62,146 nucleotides of DNA, taken from CAYNST01 sp964399955 (GTDB lineage Bacteria; Pseudomonadota; Gammaproteobacteria; Pseudomonadales; Cellvibrionaceae). Position numbers and translations under genes: made by a program. The notes under the pieces were generated by a model that saw only the letters and a list, made by a program, of their open reading frames with translations, was not told the origin of the DNA and searched no databases. The DNA lies in assembly GCA_964399955.1 (NCBI GenBank), contig CAYNST010000005.1, positions 1-62,146 of the forward strand, given 5' to 3'. Shown piece by piece: positions 36,526-45,390 of the stretch. How positions within the stretch are numbered: position 1 is the first letter of the stretch; each line of letters opens with the position of its first letter.

Positions 36526-37464
36526 ATGCTGACCGGACTGACCGTTTTTGTACTGCTTTCAGGAATCATACTGTGGAACCTGATGATCATAGTGCCCATG
36601 CGGCAAAGCTGCGTATTGGAGCGTTTTGGAAATTTCAGGCGTGTTCTTGAGCCTGGGTTTCATGTGGTGGTGCCGTTTCTGGACCGTGTAGCCTACCGCC
36701 ATGAAATCCGCGAGCAAGTGTTTGATATCCCGGCGCAAAGCTGCATCACCCGGGACAATATTGCGGTGCAGGTGGACGGCTTGGTCTACCTCAAAGTACT
36801 CGATGCCAAGAAGGCCAGTTACGGCATTGGCGATTACAAGATGGCCAGCGTCAATCTTGCGCAAACCACCATGCGCTCCGAGATTGGCAAGCTGACACTG
36901 GGCGATACCTTCCATGAGCGGGACCAGTTGAACGAGTCCATTGTGCGCGAAATAGACAAGGCTTCGGACCCCTGGGGCGTGAAAGTGATGCGCTATGAGA
37001 TCAAAAACATCTCGCCTTCACCGCAGGTAGTACACACACTGGAAAAACAAATGGAGGCCGAGCGGGAGAAGCGCGCGGATATCACCCGCGCCACCGCCGC
37101 CAAAGAATCAAAGATTCTGGTATCCGAAGGCTATCGCCAAGAGGCTATCAATATCTCTGAGGGGCAAAAACAAAAGCGCATCAACGAGTCTTTGGGGCGT
37201 GCGCGAGAAATCGAGATACTGGCGGAGGCCTCTGCCGAAGGCTTGCAAAAAGTGGCACAAGCCATCACCCGGCCCGGCGGCGACTACGCCATGAAGATGC
37301 GCCTGGTGGAGGATTTCATTCGGCGCAGCGGCGATGTGCTGAAGGCGGCCGACGTATCCGTCCTGCCAACGGATCTTGCACACATCAAGGGACTGCTGAC
37401 GGCCCTGCGCCAAAATACAGGTACAGCAAACCTTGCGGCAGCTGAAAAAGGAGTCGGGCAATGA
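36526..37464 (+). CDS. SPFH/stomatin-like protein (first)
   Basis: Band-7 protein of 312 residues. An N-terminal membrane helix (about 3-22) is followed by the SPFH domain (RQSCVLERFGNFRRVLEPGFHVVVPFLDRV to about residue 185), then an Ala/Glu-rich coiled coil (EKQMEAEREKRADITRATAA) and a C-terminal tail. It resembles QmcA/stomatin-type scaffolds that form large ring assemblies around membrane proteases. It overlaps the next gene by four bases (ATGA). Confidence 0.92.
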   Translation: MLTGLTVFVLLSGIILWNLMIIVPMRQSCVLERFGNFRRVLEPGFHVVVPFLDRVAYRHEIREQVFDIPAQSCITRDNIAVQVDGLVYLKVLDAKKASYGIGDYKMASVNLAQTTMRSEIGKLTLGDTFHERDQLNESIVREIDKASDPWGVKVMRYEIKNISPSPQVVHTLEKQMEAEREKRADITRATAAKESKILVSEGYRQEAINISEGQKQKRINESLGRAREIEILAEASAEGLQKVAQAITRPGGDYAMKMRLVEDFIRRSGDVLKAADVSVLPTDLAHIKGLLTALRQNTGTANLAAAEKGVGQ

Positions 37465-38408
37465 TGATTGAACTCAGTCCCATCGACATGTTCAATTTTG
37501 CAGTTTGGGGAATTCTATTTTTTGTCATTGTGGTGCAGTTGTTTCGCTCCATTCGCATTGTATCCACGCGCACGGCGTTGATTGTGGAGCGTTTGGGGCG
37601 CTACCGCGCCACGCTTGGGCCGGGCTTTCACGTGCTTTTGCCGTTTGTGGATGTGGTCACGGCGTTGCAGGACCTGCGCGAAGAGACCATTGATGTGCCA
37701 CCGCAGGAAACCTTTTCCAAAGACGAGGTTCAGGTTGAGGTGGACGGCGTTATTTATATGTCGGTGTCCGACCCGGTCAAGGCCACCTACGGTGTCACCG
37801 ACTACCGCTTTGCCGCCACCCAGCTGGCACAAACCACCACCCGCTCCATCATCGGCACCCTGGAGCTGGACAAAACCTTTGAAGAGCGGGACATGATCAG
37901 CCAGGCCGTGGTGGACACCTTGAACGCCGCCGGTGAAGCCTGGGGCGTGCATGTTCACCGCTATGAGATCAAGAACATCAAGCCGCCGGGCACAGTGCAG
38001 AACGCCATGGAAAAGCAGGTAACTGCAGAGCGTCAGCGCCGCGCAATTCTGGCCAAAGCCGAGGGCGACAAACAAAGCCGCATCAATACCTCCGAGGGCA
38101 CCATGCGGGAGCTGATAAACCTGTCGGAAGGCGAACGTCAGCGCCTGGTCAACGAAGCCGAGGGCCGCGCGGCCGAAATATTGGCCCTGGCCACAGCCAC
38201 CGCCAATTCCATTGAAAAAATCGGCCACGCGGTGGTTCAACCCGGCGGTGAGGAGGCCATCAAGCTGAACCTCTCGGAGAAATTCATCGAGAACCTGGGG
38301 CACCTTGCGGACGCGCACACCCACGTCATCTTCCCTGCGGATCTGACCAACATGAACCGGCTGCTGGATGCTCTGGATCTGGGCGTGCGGCCAAAAGCCG
38401 TGCCATGA
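37461..38408 (+). CDS. SPFH/stomatin-like protein (second)
   Basis: Second band-7 protein, 315 residues, clearly paralogous to the first (RTALIVERLGRYRATLGPGFHVLLPFVDVV; EKQVTAERQRRAILAKAEG). Same plan: helix 10-28, SPFH domain, coiled coil, C-terminal oligomerisation segment. The two share the YEIKNI motif at the end of the SPFH domain. Tandem paralogues suggest a hetero-oligomeric ring, as with HflK/HflC. It is coupled on both sides by four-base overlaps. Confidence 0.92.
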   Translation: MMIELSPIDMFNFAVWGILFFVIVVQLFRSIRIVSTRTALIVERLGRYRATLGPGFHVLLPFVDVVTALQDLREETIDVPPQETFSKDEVQVEVDGVIYMSVSDPVKATYGVTDYRFAATQLAQTTTRSIIGTLELDKTFEERDMISQAVVDTLNAAGEAWGVHVHRYEIKNIKPPGTVQNAMEKQVTAERQRRAILAKAEGDKQSRINTSEGTMRELINLSEGERQRLVNEAEGRAAEILALATATANSIEKIGHAVVQPGGEEAIKLNLSEKFIENLGHLADAHTHVIFPADLTNMNRLLDALDLGVRPKAVP

Positions 38409-39790
38409 AGCCGTACCGGACCGGCGTCTGCGCTGCTTTGCCAAAGCTGGTGCGGCCAGGTTGCCGACTGGCTGGCCGGCAGGCGCGAATAGCCGGCTGG
38501 ATGCTGCTGATTTTATTGGCAACCGCCGGCAACTGGGTGCGCGGGCAGGGTGGGGCGGCAGTGCCTGCCGTTCACATCGTGCACCTGGAGGCCATAGTCA
38601 ACCCCGGCTCTGCGGGCTTGCTGCAGTATGCCATCGGCCAGGCCGAGGCACACGGTGCTGCCGCCTTGATCGTGCGCATTGACACGCCGGGTGGTTTGCT
38701 AAGCAGCACCCGGGACATGGTCAGCGCCATTGCCGAATCCCGGGTGCCGGTGATTGGGTACGTTGGGCCCTCCGGCGCCAGTGCCACCTCCGCTGGCGCT
38801 TTCCTGTTGTTGGCAACCAACATTGCGGTAATGAACGCCGGCACCAACGTGGGTGCTTCATCGCCGGTGGGCGGTGACGGCATGGATATCCAAGGCACCA
38901 TGGCCACCAAAGTTATGAACGACAGCCGCGCGTTTATGCGCAGTATTGCCGCCAGCCGTGGCCGCAACGCGGATGTAGCCGAAGGCTTTGTGCTGAACGC
39001 CGACAGCCTTACCGCCAATGAGGCACTGGAGCAGGGGGTGATCGATCGGGTGGTGCCGGACTTTGCATCACTGATCAACGCGGTTGACGGAATGCACATT
39101 CAGTTTCAGGGGCAAGATTTGACTCTGGAGCTCGACAAGGCGGAACTGGTGCAGGTTGAGCCACGCTTGATCGACCGGCTGCTGAAGGTCATTTCCCACC
39201 CGCAGATTGCACATATGTTGATTTCTCTGGGTGTACTGGCCATCTATATCGAGATACTCAGCCCTGGTCTGGCCGTGCCTGGTGTGGTGGGGGTGATTGC
39301 CCTGGTGCTGGGACTGGTTGGGGTGCAGACGTTGCCGGTCAATGTTGGGTTTCTTTTGCTGCTCTTTCTGGGTGTGGCGCTGATGCTGGGGGAGTATTTT
39401 GTCGCAGGCTTTGGCGTCCTGGGTGTTGGTGGCGCCATTGCCTTTACTGTGGGCAGCCTCAATCTGTTTGACGCAGGTATAAACCTTGAACATCGCGGTT
39501 CATTGCTGTCTGTCAGTCTGGGTGTCAGCGCTGCGGTGTTACTGACAACCTTTTTGATCAGCCGCAGTTTGCTGGGTTCAACGCGCGAAAAAAACAAGCC
39601 CATGGACGGCAAAATCGGCGAAGCCATGGTCAGTTTCAATAAAGCGGGTTACGTGTTGGTTGAGGAACAGCGCTGGGCGGCAGAAACACAAGAGCCGCTG
39701 AGACACGGCGACAGAGTGGTGGTTATGTCCAGGCTGGGGGCGGATAAGCTCCTGGTGCGCAAGGCCCAGCCCCTGCCGCCCAAGAGCTAG
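38405..39790 (+). CDS. long NfeD protein (ClpP-like membrane serine protease)
   Basis: Protein of 461 residues with a signal-type N-terminus (about 25-45). A ClpP-like serine protease domain (about 55-230) carries VRIDTPGGLLSSTRDMV, the presumed nucleophile Ser in ATSAGAFLLLA and a candidate catalytic Lys in MATKVMND. Four to five helices (about 265-400) and a C-terminal OB-fold follow. This is the NfeD1a architecture known from archaeal PH1510, which cleaves a stomatin partner's C-terminus. It starts in an ATGA overlap with the second SPFH gene. Confidence 0.9.
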   Translation: MKPYRTGVCAALPKLVRPGCRLAGRQARIAGWMLLILLATAGNWVRGQGGAAVPAVHIVHLEAIVNPGSAGLLQYAIGQAEAHGAAALIVRIDTPGGLLSSTRDMVSAIAESRVPVIGYVGPSGASATSAGAFLLLATNIAVMNAGTNVGASSPVGGDGMDIQGTMATKVMNDSRAFMRSIAASRGRNADVAEGFVLNADSLTANEALEQGVIDRVVPDFASLINAVDGMHIQFQGQDLTLELDKAELVQVEPRLIDRLLKVISHPQIAHMLISLGVLAIYIEILSPGLAVPGVVGVIALVLGLVGVQTLPVNVGFLLLLFLGVALMLGEYFVAGFGVLGVGGAIAFTVGSLNLFDAGINLEHRGSLLSVSLGVSAAVLLTTFLISRSLLGSTREKNKPMDGKIGEAMVSFNKAGYVLVEEQRWAAETQEPLRHGDRVVVMSRLGADKLLVRKAQPLPPKS

Positions 39791-39861
39791 GCGGCTGATT
39801 TCACCACCGGTCACTGACTTATGCTGTGACGCATGTCCGTCTCAAAGGGGCAATGATTGCG

Positions 39862-40308
39862 TTAGCGGCTGGATCTTTCCCTTTGCAACAGTCTTGGTGC
39901 CTGCCCCTCTGGTAAATGCTTCACGGATACGGAATTGATACAATACCGTAACCCGCTGGGACGGGGACCGTCGGGGAATAGGTGTCCCAAATGACCATCG
40001 CAGCGCCCACAGCGAACCTCGGTTCGTCTCATGCCGTAGCTGTCATCCTGATACTCGCTCACCGCATGTTCGGCAAGGGGGTTGGTGAATGACGGCCAAC
40101 CGGTGCCGGAGTCGAATTTTTCTCCGGACTTGAACAGCGGATTGCCGCAACCTGCGCAGACATAGGTACCTGGCTCTTTGGTCTGCAAAAAACAGCCGCT
40201 GCCTGGCGCTTCGGTGCCGTGCTGCCGCAGTACGCGAAATTCCTCCGCAGAAAGAATCTGTCGCCATTCGTCTTCGCTTAGATTCAGCTTTTCCATCAGT
40301 TGGGTCAT
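39862..40308 (-). CDS. msrB: peptide-methionine (R)-S-oxide reductase MsrB
   Basis: Repairs the R-epimer of oxidised methionine. The 148-residue protein has both zinc CxxC pairs (CAGC near residue 52 and CGRC near 101), substrate motif DSGTGWPSF and catalytic Cys in RYCINSVS near 123. The resolving Cys position in GTGWPSF is Thr, as in many bacterial MsrB proteins that rely on thioredoxin directly. No signal peptide, so cytoplasmic. The ATG at 40296 would shorten it by four residues. It belongs to a leftward cluster with msrA. Confidence 0.93.
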   Translation of the reverse strand: MTQLMEKLNLSEDEWRQILSAEEFRVLRQHGTEAPGSGCFLQTKEPGTYVCAGCGNPLFKSGEKFDSGTGWPSFTNPLAEHAVSEYQDDSYGMRRTEVRCGRCDGHLGHLFPDGPRPSGLRYCINSVSVKHLPEGQAPRLLQRERSSR

Positions 40309-40450
40309 TTTCAGTCTCTTTGATCGTCAGTTGCCATCTGCGGTGCCAGACGCTGCCAAAAACCCGGGCCCCTGAGTGCCTGACCTGCCAGATGTTACCC
40401 CTGGTCGGCCGAAACTCAAGGCACCACGCGTCAAGCAGGCAGTGTTATCT

Positions 40451-40660
40451 TCAGTCCGCTGTGCAGCTTTCCACTTCGTAGCCGGCATCTTCAATCACTT
40501 CGGCAAAATCCTCTGCGGCAACCTCCGTCTCGTTCACGGTGACGGTATGGTCGTGCAAGCTTATTTTTACTTTGACGTCCGGGTCCAGAGTGCGCACGGC
40601 GTCGGTTAATATTTCGACGCAGTCGTCGGACTTCATGCCTTTGACTTCTAAAGTGATCAT
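40451..40660 (-). CDS. heavy-metal-associated-like small protein lacking the CxxC motif
   Basis: Protein of 69 residues with the beta-alpha-beta-beta-alpha-beta pattern of copper chaperones. It starts ITLEVKGMKSDDCVEILTDA and later has VTVNETEVAAEDFAEVIEDAGYEVE. In true HMA domains the motif is GMTCxxC; here the first Cys is Ser and only the second remains (Cys14), plus one Cys near the end. Classical Cu(I) binding is therefore unlikely. The strongly acidic composition and position between msrA and msrB hint at a redox role. GGAGAA precedes the start. Confidence 0.72.
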   Translation of the reverse strand: MITLEVKGMKSDDCVEILTDAVRTLDPDVKVKISLHDHTVTVNETEVAAEDFAEVIEDAGYEVESCTAD

Positions 40661-40692
40661 GGTGTTCTCCTGCAGTGGGTGATTGTCGAATT

Positions 40693-40715
40693 GTAACTCT
40701 TCAGCTCACGCCCGA
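40693..40715 (-). repeat. interspersed intergenic repeat, copy D (inverted)
   Basis: On the minus strand this site ends TGAGCTGAAGAGTTAC, identical to copy B for 16 bases; the first seven core positions differ. It lies 95 bases from copy C in opposite orientation, so the interval between the HMA-like gene and msrA carries an inverted pair able to fold together. Confidence 0.5.
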
Positions 40716-40810
40716 ATCTGCCCATAGCCAGGTTAGAAAACGGTCATTTACGCGTGTAAACTCATATTCTGAGCCTTACTCTGCGCAAATTTGCACGCAA
40801 TCTGAACAGT

Positions 40811-40833
40811 CACGGGATGAGCTGAGCATTTAC
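40811..40833 (+). repeat. interspersed intergenic repeat, copy C
   Basis: The core begins CACGGGATGAGCTGAG and ends CATTTAC. The preceding CTGAACAG resembles the CTGAATAG before copy B, and both have GCGCAAA further upstream. It lies 25 bases from the end of msrA. Confidence 0.5.
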
Positions 40834-40857
40834 TACAGTCTGGCTTGCGTAAGGCAG

Positions 40858-41406
40858 CTAGTTTTCGACCAGTTTGTCCTTATGCAAACTACGCAGTTTT
40901 GCCAGCTTGGGCTCAATCACCATCTGGCAGTAGGGCTGCCGGGTGTTGCGCTGGTAATAATGCTGATGTTCTGCTTCTGCTGGGTAGAAGGCGTCCAGGG
41001 GTTTTACCTCGGTGACTATTGGGTTCGGCCAGACTTTGTTGACGTCCATCTCAGCTATGGCCTGTTGCGCCAGTTGTTGTTGCTCCAGGTTGTGGTAAAG
41101 AATAATGGAGCGATACTGCGGGCCTTCGTCCGCGCCCTGGCGGTTGGGCGTGGTAGGATCGTGAACGCTGAAAAATATATCCAGTAGATCCGGTGCGGAA
41201 ATCTGCTGTGGGTCGAAGGTGATCTGTACCACTTCGGCGTGCCCGGTGTTCTTGCCGCAGACTTCTCTGTAGCTGGGGTTGCGCACATGCCCGCCGGCGT
41301 AACCCGACACCACTCGCGATACCCCCTCAATTTGCTCAAAAACCGCCTCCAGGCACCAAAAGCAGCCGCCACCCAATGTCATCTGCGCCAGATTTTCTTC
41401 ACTCAT
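40858..41406 (-). CDS. msrA: peptide-methionine (S)-S-oxide reductase MsrA
   Basis: Repairs the S-epimer of oxidised methionine. The 182-residue protein has the GCFWCLEAVF active-site motif near residue 13 with the nucleophilic Cys, then VVSGYAGG and HAEVVQITFDP. It ends without the extra C-terminal Cys pair of long MsrA forms. ATG 41406 gives the usual start just ahead of the active site; the frame runs to 41457 without a better ribosome site. It heads the leftward group msrA, HMA-like, msrB, although gaps of about 140-200 bases leave co-transcription uncertain. Confidence 0.92.
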   Translation of the reverse strand: MSEENLAQMTLGGGCFWCLEAVFEQIEGVSRVVSGYAGGHVRNPSYREVCGKNTGHAEVVQITFDPQQISAPDLLDIFFSVHDPTTPNRQGADEGPQYRSIILYHNLEQQQLAQQAIAEMDVNKVWPNPIVTEVKPLDAFYPAEAEHQHYYQRNTRQPYCQMVIEPKLAKLRSLHKDKLVEN

Positions 41407-42018
41407 ACACGCCGTCTCGATGTGTTTTAACGGATTTTGCCCAGCTGGAAAGTGCACGACCGGCGACTTCCATGCTCCACTGGATTGATAGATACGCGCC
41501 GATCATAGGAAAAGAACAGCTTGGCTCTCTGAACCCAGGTGGCCTCGAATGCCCAGTTGCTTGAGCCTGCCTCAACGGCGTGATCGACAGGGTCATAAAG
41601 CTCTCAGTGGGGAATAATCGCACAACTGCCTTGATGATCAAAACGCTGCTGACGCCTGGCGGCGAAACTCAAAGCGGCGAGGCCTGCTCCGCTTCAGCAG
41701 CTCGGCACCTTGCCTTTGACCCGGCGACGGTGAGCATACCGCCTCCAGCGCCTGCTGTTGGTTGACTTTTGCGCCGCAAGCCGTAGAATTGCGGCCTGTT
41801 TTTCCGCAAAAAGCGATATTCTCAGTGCAGCATACTCCACCTTAAAACGACACCCCTCGCCACACCTTCAGACTTGCTTCCGCAGTGCAGCTGCTCGGCC
41901 GCACAACCCTTTTTGGGCGTGCTAGAGCCGATTAATACATTCCTCTCCGACTGAACCACGCCCGATGCTTTTTCGCTTCGCCGGCAGCTTTTGGTATTTC
42001 GACAGGTAAACTTATACG
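41407..42018. other. gene-free interval with a terminator-like hairpin
   Basis: No convincing gene occurs in 612 bases. GCCGCAA (41773-41779) pairs with TTGCGGC (41789-41795) and CTGTTTTT follows, a rightward terminator-like element with no rightward gene ahead of it. It may act as an attenuator in a long leader for the SulP gene at 42019, or end a small RNA. Several short open frames lack ribosome sites. Confidence 0.55.
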
Positions 42019-43512
42019 ATGGACAATTTGCAAACTTGGAAGAGAGAGTGGCTCTCGAACATACGCGGCGACCTATTGGCGGGCGTAGTAGTGGCCCTGG
42101 CCTTGATCCCGGAGGCAATTGCCTTCTCCATCATTGCCGGTGTGGACCCCAAGGTGGGGCTGTATGCTTCATTCTGTATTGCCGTGGTCATCGCCTTTGT
42201 CGGCGGCCGCCCCGGCATGATCTCTGCCGCAACCGGTGCTATGGCACTGCTTATGATTACCCTGGTGCGCGAGCATGGGCTTGAGTACCTGCTGGCCGCC
42301 ACCTTGCTGACCGGTCTACTGCAGATAGCGGCGGGTTACCTCCGCCTGGGTGAGCTGATGCGATTTGTCTCCCGCTCGGTGGTGACCGGCTTTGTTAACG
42401 CTCTGGCCATTCTCATCTTTATGGCACAGTTGCCGGAGCTGACCGGCGTCACCTGGCACGTCTACGCCATGACCGCAGCCGGGCTGGGTATCATTTATTT
42501 GTTTCCTCTGTTGCCTGTGATTGGCAAGGTCGTGCCATCGCCGCTGGTCTGCATCGTGGTCCTGACCTTGGTGGCTGTATTCGCTGGCATGGATATTCGC
42601 ACCGTTGGCGATATGGGCGAGCTGCCCGACACCTTGCCCATTTTCCTCTGGCCAGATGTGCCGCTCAACCTTGACACACTGATGATCATCTTCCCCTATT
42701 CGGCCGCTCTGGCGGTGGTGGGTTTGCTGGAATCCATGATGACCGCCACTATAGTGGACGACCTGACGGATACGTCCAGCGATAAAAACCGCGAGTGCAA
42801 GGGCCAGGGCATTGCCAACATCGGCTCTGGTCTATTGGGCGGTATGGCGGGTTGCGCCATGATTGGTCAGTCAATTATCAACGTCAAGTCCGGCGGTCGC
42901 GGACGTCTGTCCACCTTCGTTGCAGGGGCCTTTCTGCTTGTTCTGGTGGTGTTTATGGATAGGTGGCTGGTACAGATCCCCATGGCCGCTCTGGTTGCGG
43001 TGATGATCATGGTGTCCATTGGCACCTTCTCCTGGGATTCTCTGCGCAATCTCAAAAAACATCCGCTTTCCACCAACATTGTCATGGTAACCACGGTGAT
43101 TGTGGTGGTGGCCACGCACAATCTGGCCATTGGTGTATTCGTGGGCGTACTGCTGGCAGCGCTGTTTTTTGCCAACAAAATCGGCCGCTTCATGGTGGTC
43201 AAAAGTGTGGAGCCTGGCGAGGGTAAACGAGTCTACAAGGTGATTGGGCAGGTGTTTTTTGCCTCGGCAGATCAGTTTGTTGGGTCTTTTGACTTCAAAG
43301 AGGTGGTGGAGCATGTCACCATCGACTTGAGTGACGCGCATTTCTGGGACATCACCTCCGTGTCTGCGCTGGACAAGGTGGTCATCAAGTTCCGCCGCGA
43401 GGGTGCCGCCGTCGAGCTTGTCGGCATGAACCAGGCCACCTCCACCATCGTCGACCGGTTCGGCGTCCACGACAAGCCGGAAGAAGTTGCAAAGCTGATG
43501 TCTGGCCACTAG
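42019..43512 (+). CDS. SulP-family anion transporter with STAS domain
   Basis: Inner-membrane transporter of 497 residues. Ten or more helices begin IRGDLLAGVVVALALIPEAIAFSIIAG, followed by the SulP signature around VGLYASFCIAVVIAFVGGRPGMISAATGAMALL. A cytoplasmic STAS domain occupies about 410-490 (VTIDLSDAHFWDITSVSALDKVV). Substrates in this family include sulfate and bicarbonate; the sequence does not decide. The next gene, 11 bases on, is a universal stress protein, a frequent pairing that suggests nucleotide-dependent regulation. Confidence 0.92.
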   Translation: MDNLQTWKREWLSNIRGDLLAGVVVALALIPEAIAFSIIAGVDPKVGLYASFCIAVVIAFVGGRPGMISAATGAMALLMITLVREHGLEYLLAATLLTGLLQIAAGYLRLGELMRFVSRSVVTGFVNALAILIFMAQLPELTGVTWHVYAMTAAGLGIIYLFPLLPVIGKVVPSPLVCIVVLTLVAVFAGMDIRTVGDMGELPDTLPIFLWPDVPLNLDTLMIIFPYSAALAVVGLLESMMTATIVDDLTDTSSDKNRECKGQGIANIGSGLLGGMAGCAMIGQSIINVKSGGRGRLSTFVAGAFLLVLVVFMDRWLVQIPMAALVAVMIMVSIGTFSWDSLRNLKKHPLSTNIVMVTTVIVVVATHNLAIGVFVGVLLAALFFANKIGRFMVVKSVEPGEGKRVYKVIGQVFFASADQFVGSFDFKEVVEHVTIDLSDAHFWDITSVSALDKVVIKFRREGAAVELVGMNQATSTIVDRFGVHDKPEEVAKLMSGH

Positions 43513-43523
43513 GGAGAATCACC

Positions 43524-44375
43524 ATGAGCAAGATACTTGCCTGCATAGATGGCTCTGCCATCTCCACCGCAGTGTGTGACGCCGCAGCCTGGGCCAGTCA
43601 ACGACTGAATGCACCCCTGCAGTTATTGCACGTTCTGGAGAGATCCGACTACCCGGTGCAGAACGATCTGTCCGGCAACATCGGCTTGGGAAGCCGCGAA
43701 CACCTGTTGGAGGAGCTGACGGATCTTGACGAACGTCGTGGCAGGCTGGCACTGGAACACGGCAAGCACATGCTGGAACAAGCCGAAAAGCGCGCAAGCG
43801 AAGACGGTGCAGTGGCCATCAGCAGGCTGCAGCGCCACGGTGGTCTGGTGGAGACACTGCTGGAGTTTGAGTCCAGCACCCGGCTGCTGGTCATGGGCCG
43901 CTTGGGCGAGGGCCATGATGTTGCCGCGCATACGGTGGGCTCGCATCTGGAAAGTGTGGTGCGCGCCGTACACCGGCCCATCCTCATTGCGCTGCAGAGC
44001 TTTACCGCACCCAAGCAATTTATGATTGCCTACGACGGCAGCGACACCGCCAATAAGGTGTTGGACATGGTGGCCAAAAGCCCTTTATTACAAGGGCTAG
44101 CCTGCCACCTGGTCACCGTGGGGCAAGCCACTGAAGAGCGCAAGCAGCAAATGGAGCGCGCGGTGGCGCAGTTGACCGGCGCAGGGTTCACGGTGGCGCA
44201 CCAGTTTATCGAAGGTGAAGTGCAGCCGGCCTTGAGCCAGTACCAGCAGGCCAACGGCATTGACCTACAGGTAATGGGAGCCTACGGCCACTCGCGCATC
44301 CGGCAGTTGTTTGTGGGCAGCAACACTACGCGCATGGTCAGCAGAAGCGATATACCTCTATTGCTGTTGCGCTGA
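43524..44375 (+). CDS. tandem-domain universal stress protein
   Basis: Protein of 283 residues with two UspA domains (about 1-150 and 165-283). The first has ILACIDGSAIS and MGRLGEGHDVAAHTVGSHLE. The second has MIAYDGSDTANKVLD and MGAYGHSRIRQLFVGSNT, a good G-x2-G-x9-G-S/T ATP-binding loop. Cytoplasmic. AGGGAGAA at about 43511-43518 precedes the start. Pairing with the SulP gene suggests that it senses nucleotide state and modulates the transporter. Confidence 0.92.
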   Translation: MSKILACIDGSAISTAVCDAAAWASQRLNAPLQLLHVLERSDYPVQNDLSGNIGLGSREHLLEELTDLDERRGRLALEHGKHMLEQAEKRASEDGAVAISRLQRHGGLVETLLEFESSTRLLVMGRLGEGHDVAAHTVGSHLESVVRAVHRPILIALQSFTAPKQFMIAYDGSDTANKVLDMVAKSPLLQGLACHLVTVGQATEERKQQMERAVAQLTGAGFTVAHQFIEGEVQPALSQYQQANGIDLQVMGAYGHSRIRQLFVGSNTTRMVSRSDIPLLLLR

Positions 44376-44422
44376 GCACGGTGAGCCTCGTCCTTCCGCC
44401 GCTGTCCGCGCAATGGCAGCGT

Positions 44423-45352
44423 TTACCTGTCAATGTAGCGGTAGAGGTTCAGTACCTTGATGTAAGGCTCCGTGCTGATGGTTGAAAGTCGCTGCAGGCG
44501 CTCTGCGGTGGTTTCGCTGTGGGCGGGGTTATCGCGCCAAAGCTTGCGCGGCAGGGTGGTTTGCTGCGCAATGACCATACCGGAAATAGGGCAGGATTCC
44601 CGAATCACCGCGTCGCCTTCACGCCAGGCGTAGTTGGCGCGCAGCTGGTTTTTAAGCTGGGCCTTACGCACCAGGATTTCGCCCGGTTTGCACTTGCCCA
44701 GCAACACTCTGGCAACACCTGCAGCTTCCAACTTGGCTTCGGGCAGCTTGTCGATAAGCTTGGCCACTTCATCCAGCGTGAATTTTTTCAGGCGCGAGTG
44801 GTTGGTGGTCCAGGTCCAGCTGAACACATCCAGATTGGGCGGCATAATGCGAATTTGCGCATAGCAGCGTTTCAGATCCAGCGCACCGATGCCGGCAATA
44901 CTCATGGCTTGCCGCAGCTCGGGGGTGCGATAACCGCGCACGGTGATTTCGTCTTCTATGAGTTTGGTAATGCTTTTGGCCGTCATCTCGGCGCTGTGGG
45001 GCAGGGCACGTATCTCTGCTACTGCTTGTTTGAAGGCGGCCTTGGCGCTGTTGAGCCGCTCTACTGCCGCAACGGTTTCTGCAGATGCGCATAAAATGCC
45101 CGCTTCCGTTGAGGTGTCGCCAAGCTCGGCCTTGAACAGCCGCGTCATAGACTGCAGCGCTGCGTCCCGCGCGGCATTAGAACCCCGCTCTTCTTCGTTG
45201 GCGGCAAAAGTTGGCACATAAACCGGGTGACTGCGCGCATCCAAGGCGGCCGCTTCTTTAAGCTGCAGGCCCGCCTCGGCCATGGCTTGATACTGCTCGT
45301 AAAGCTCCAGCACCAGGCGAGCCGGCAGCGGTTGTTGGTTGCGCTCTGACAA
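44423..45352 (-). CDS. tus: DNA replication terminus site-binding protein (Tus family)
   Basis: Protein of 309 residues, exactly the length of E. coli Tus. Colinear similarities include LNSAKAAFKQAVAEIRALP (E. coli LKTTFEHIVTVESELP), WTWTTNHSRLKKFTLDEVAKLI ([20 protein letters not shown]) and ANYAWREGDAVIRESCPISG ([20 protein letters not shown]). Tus binds Ter sites and blocks replication forks in one direction. This suggests the window is near the replication terminus. Its promoter region contains a 19-base inverted repeat at 45391. Overall identity is low, so the call is good but not certain. Confidence 0.78.
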   Translation of the reverse strand: MSERNQQPLPARLVLELYEQYQAMAEAGLQLKEAAALDARSHPVYVPTFAANEEERGSNAARDAALQSMTRLFKAELGDTSTEAGILCASAETVAAVERLNSAKAAFKQAVAEIRALPHSAEMTAKSITKLIEDEITVRGYRTPELRQAMSIAGIGALDLKRCYAQIRIMPPNLDVFSWTWTTNHSRLKKFTLDEVAKLIDKLPEAKLEAAGVARVLLGKCKPGEILVRKAQLKNQLRANYAWREGDAVIRESCPISGMVIAQQTTLPRKLWRDNPAHSETTAERLQRLSTISTEPYIKVLNLYRYIDR

Positions 45353-45390
45353 AATTTGCGTCCTTATACAGATATTTAATGGGAATTACT

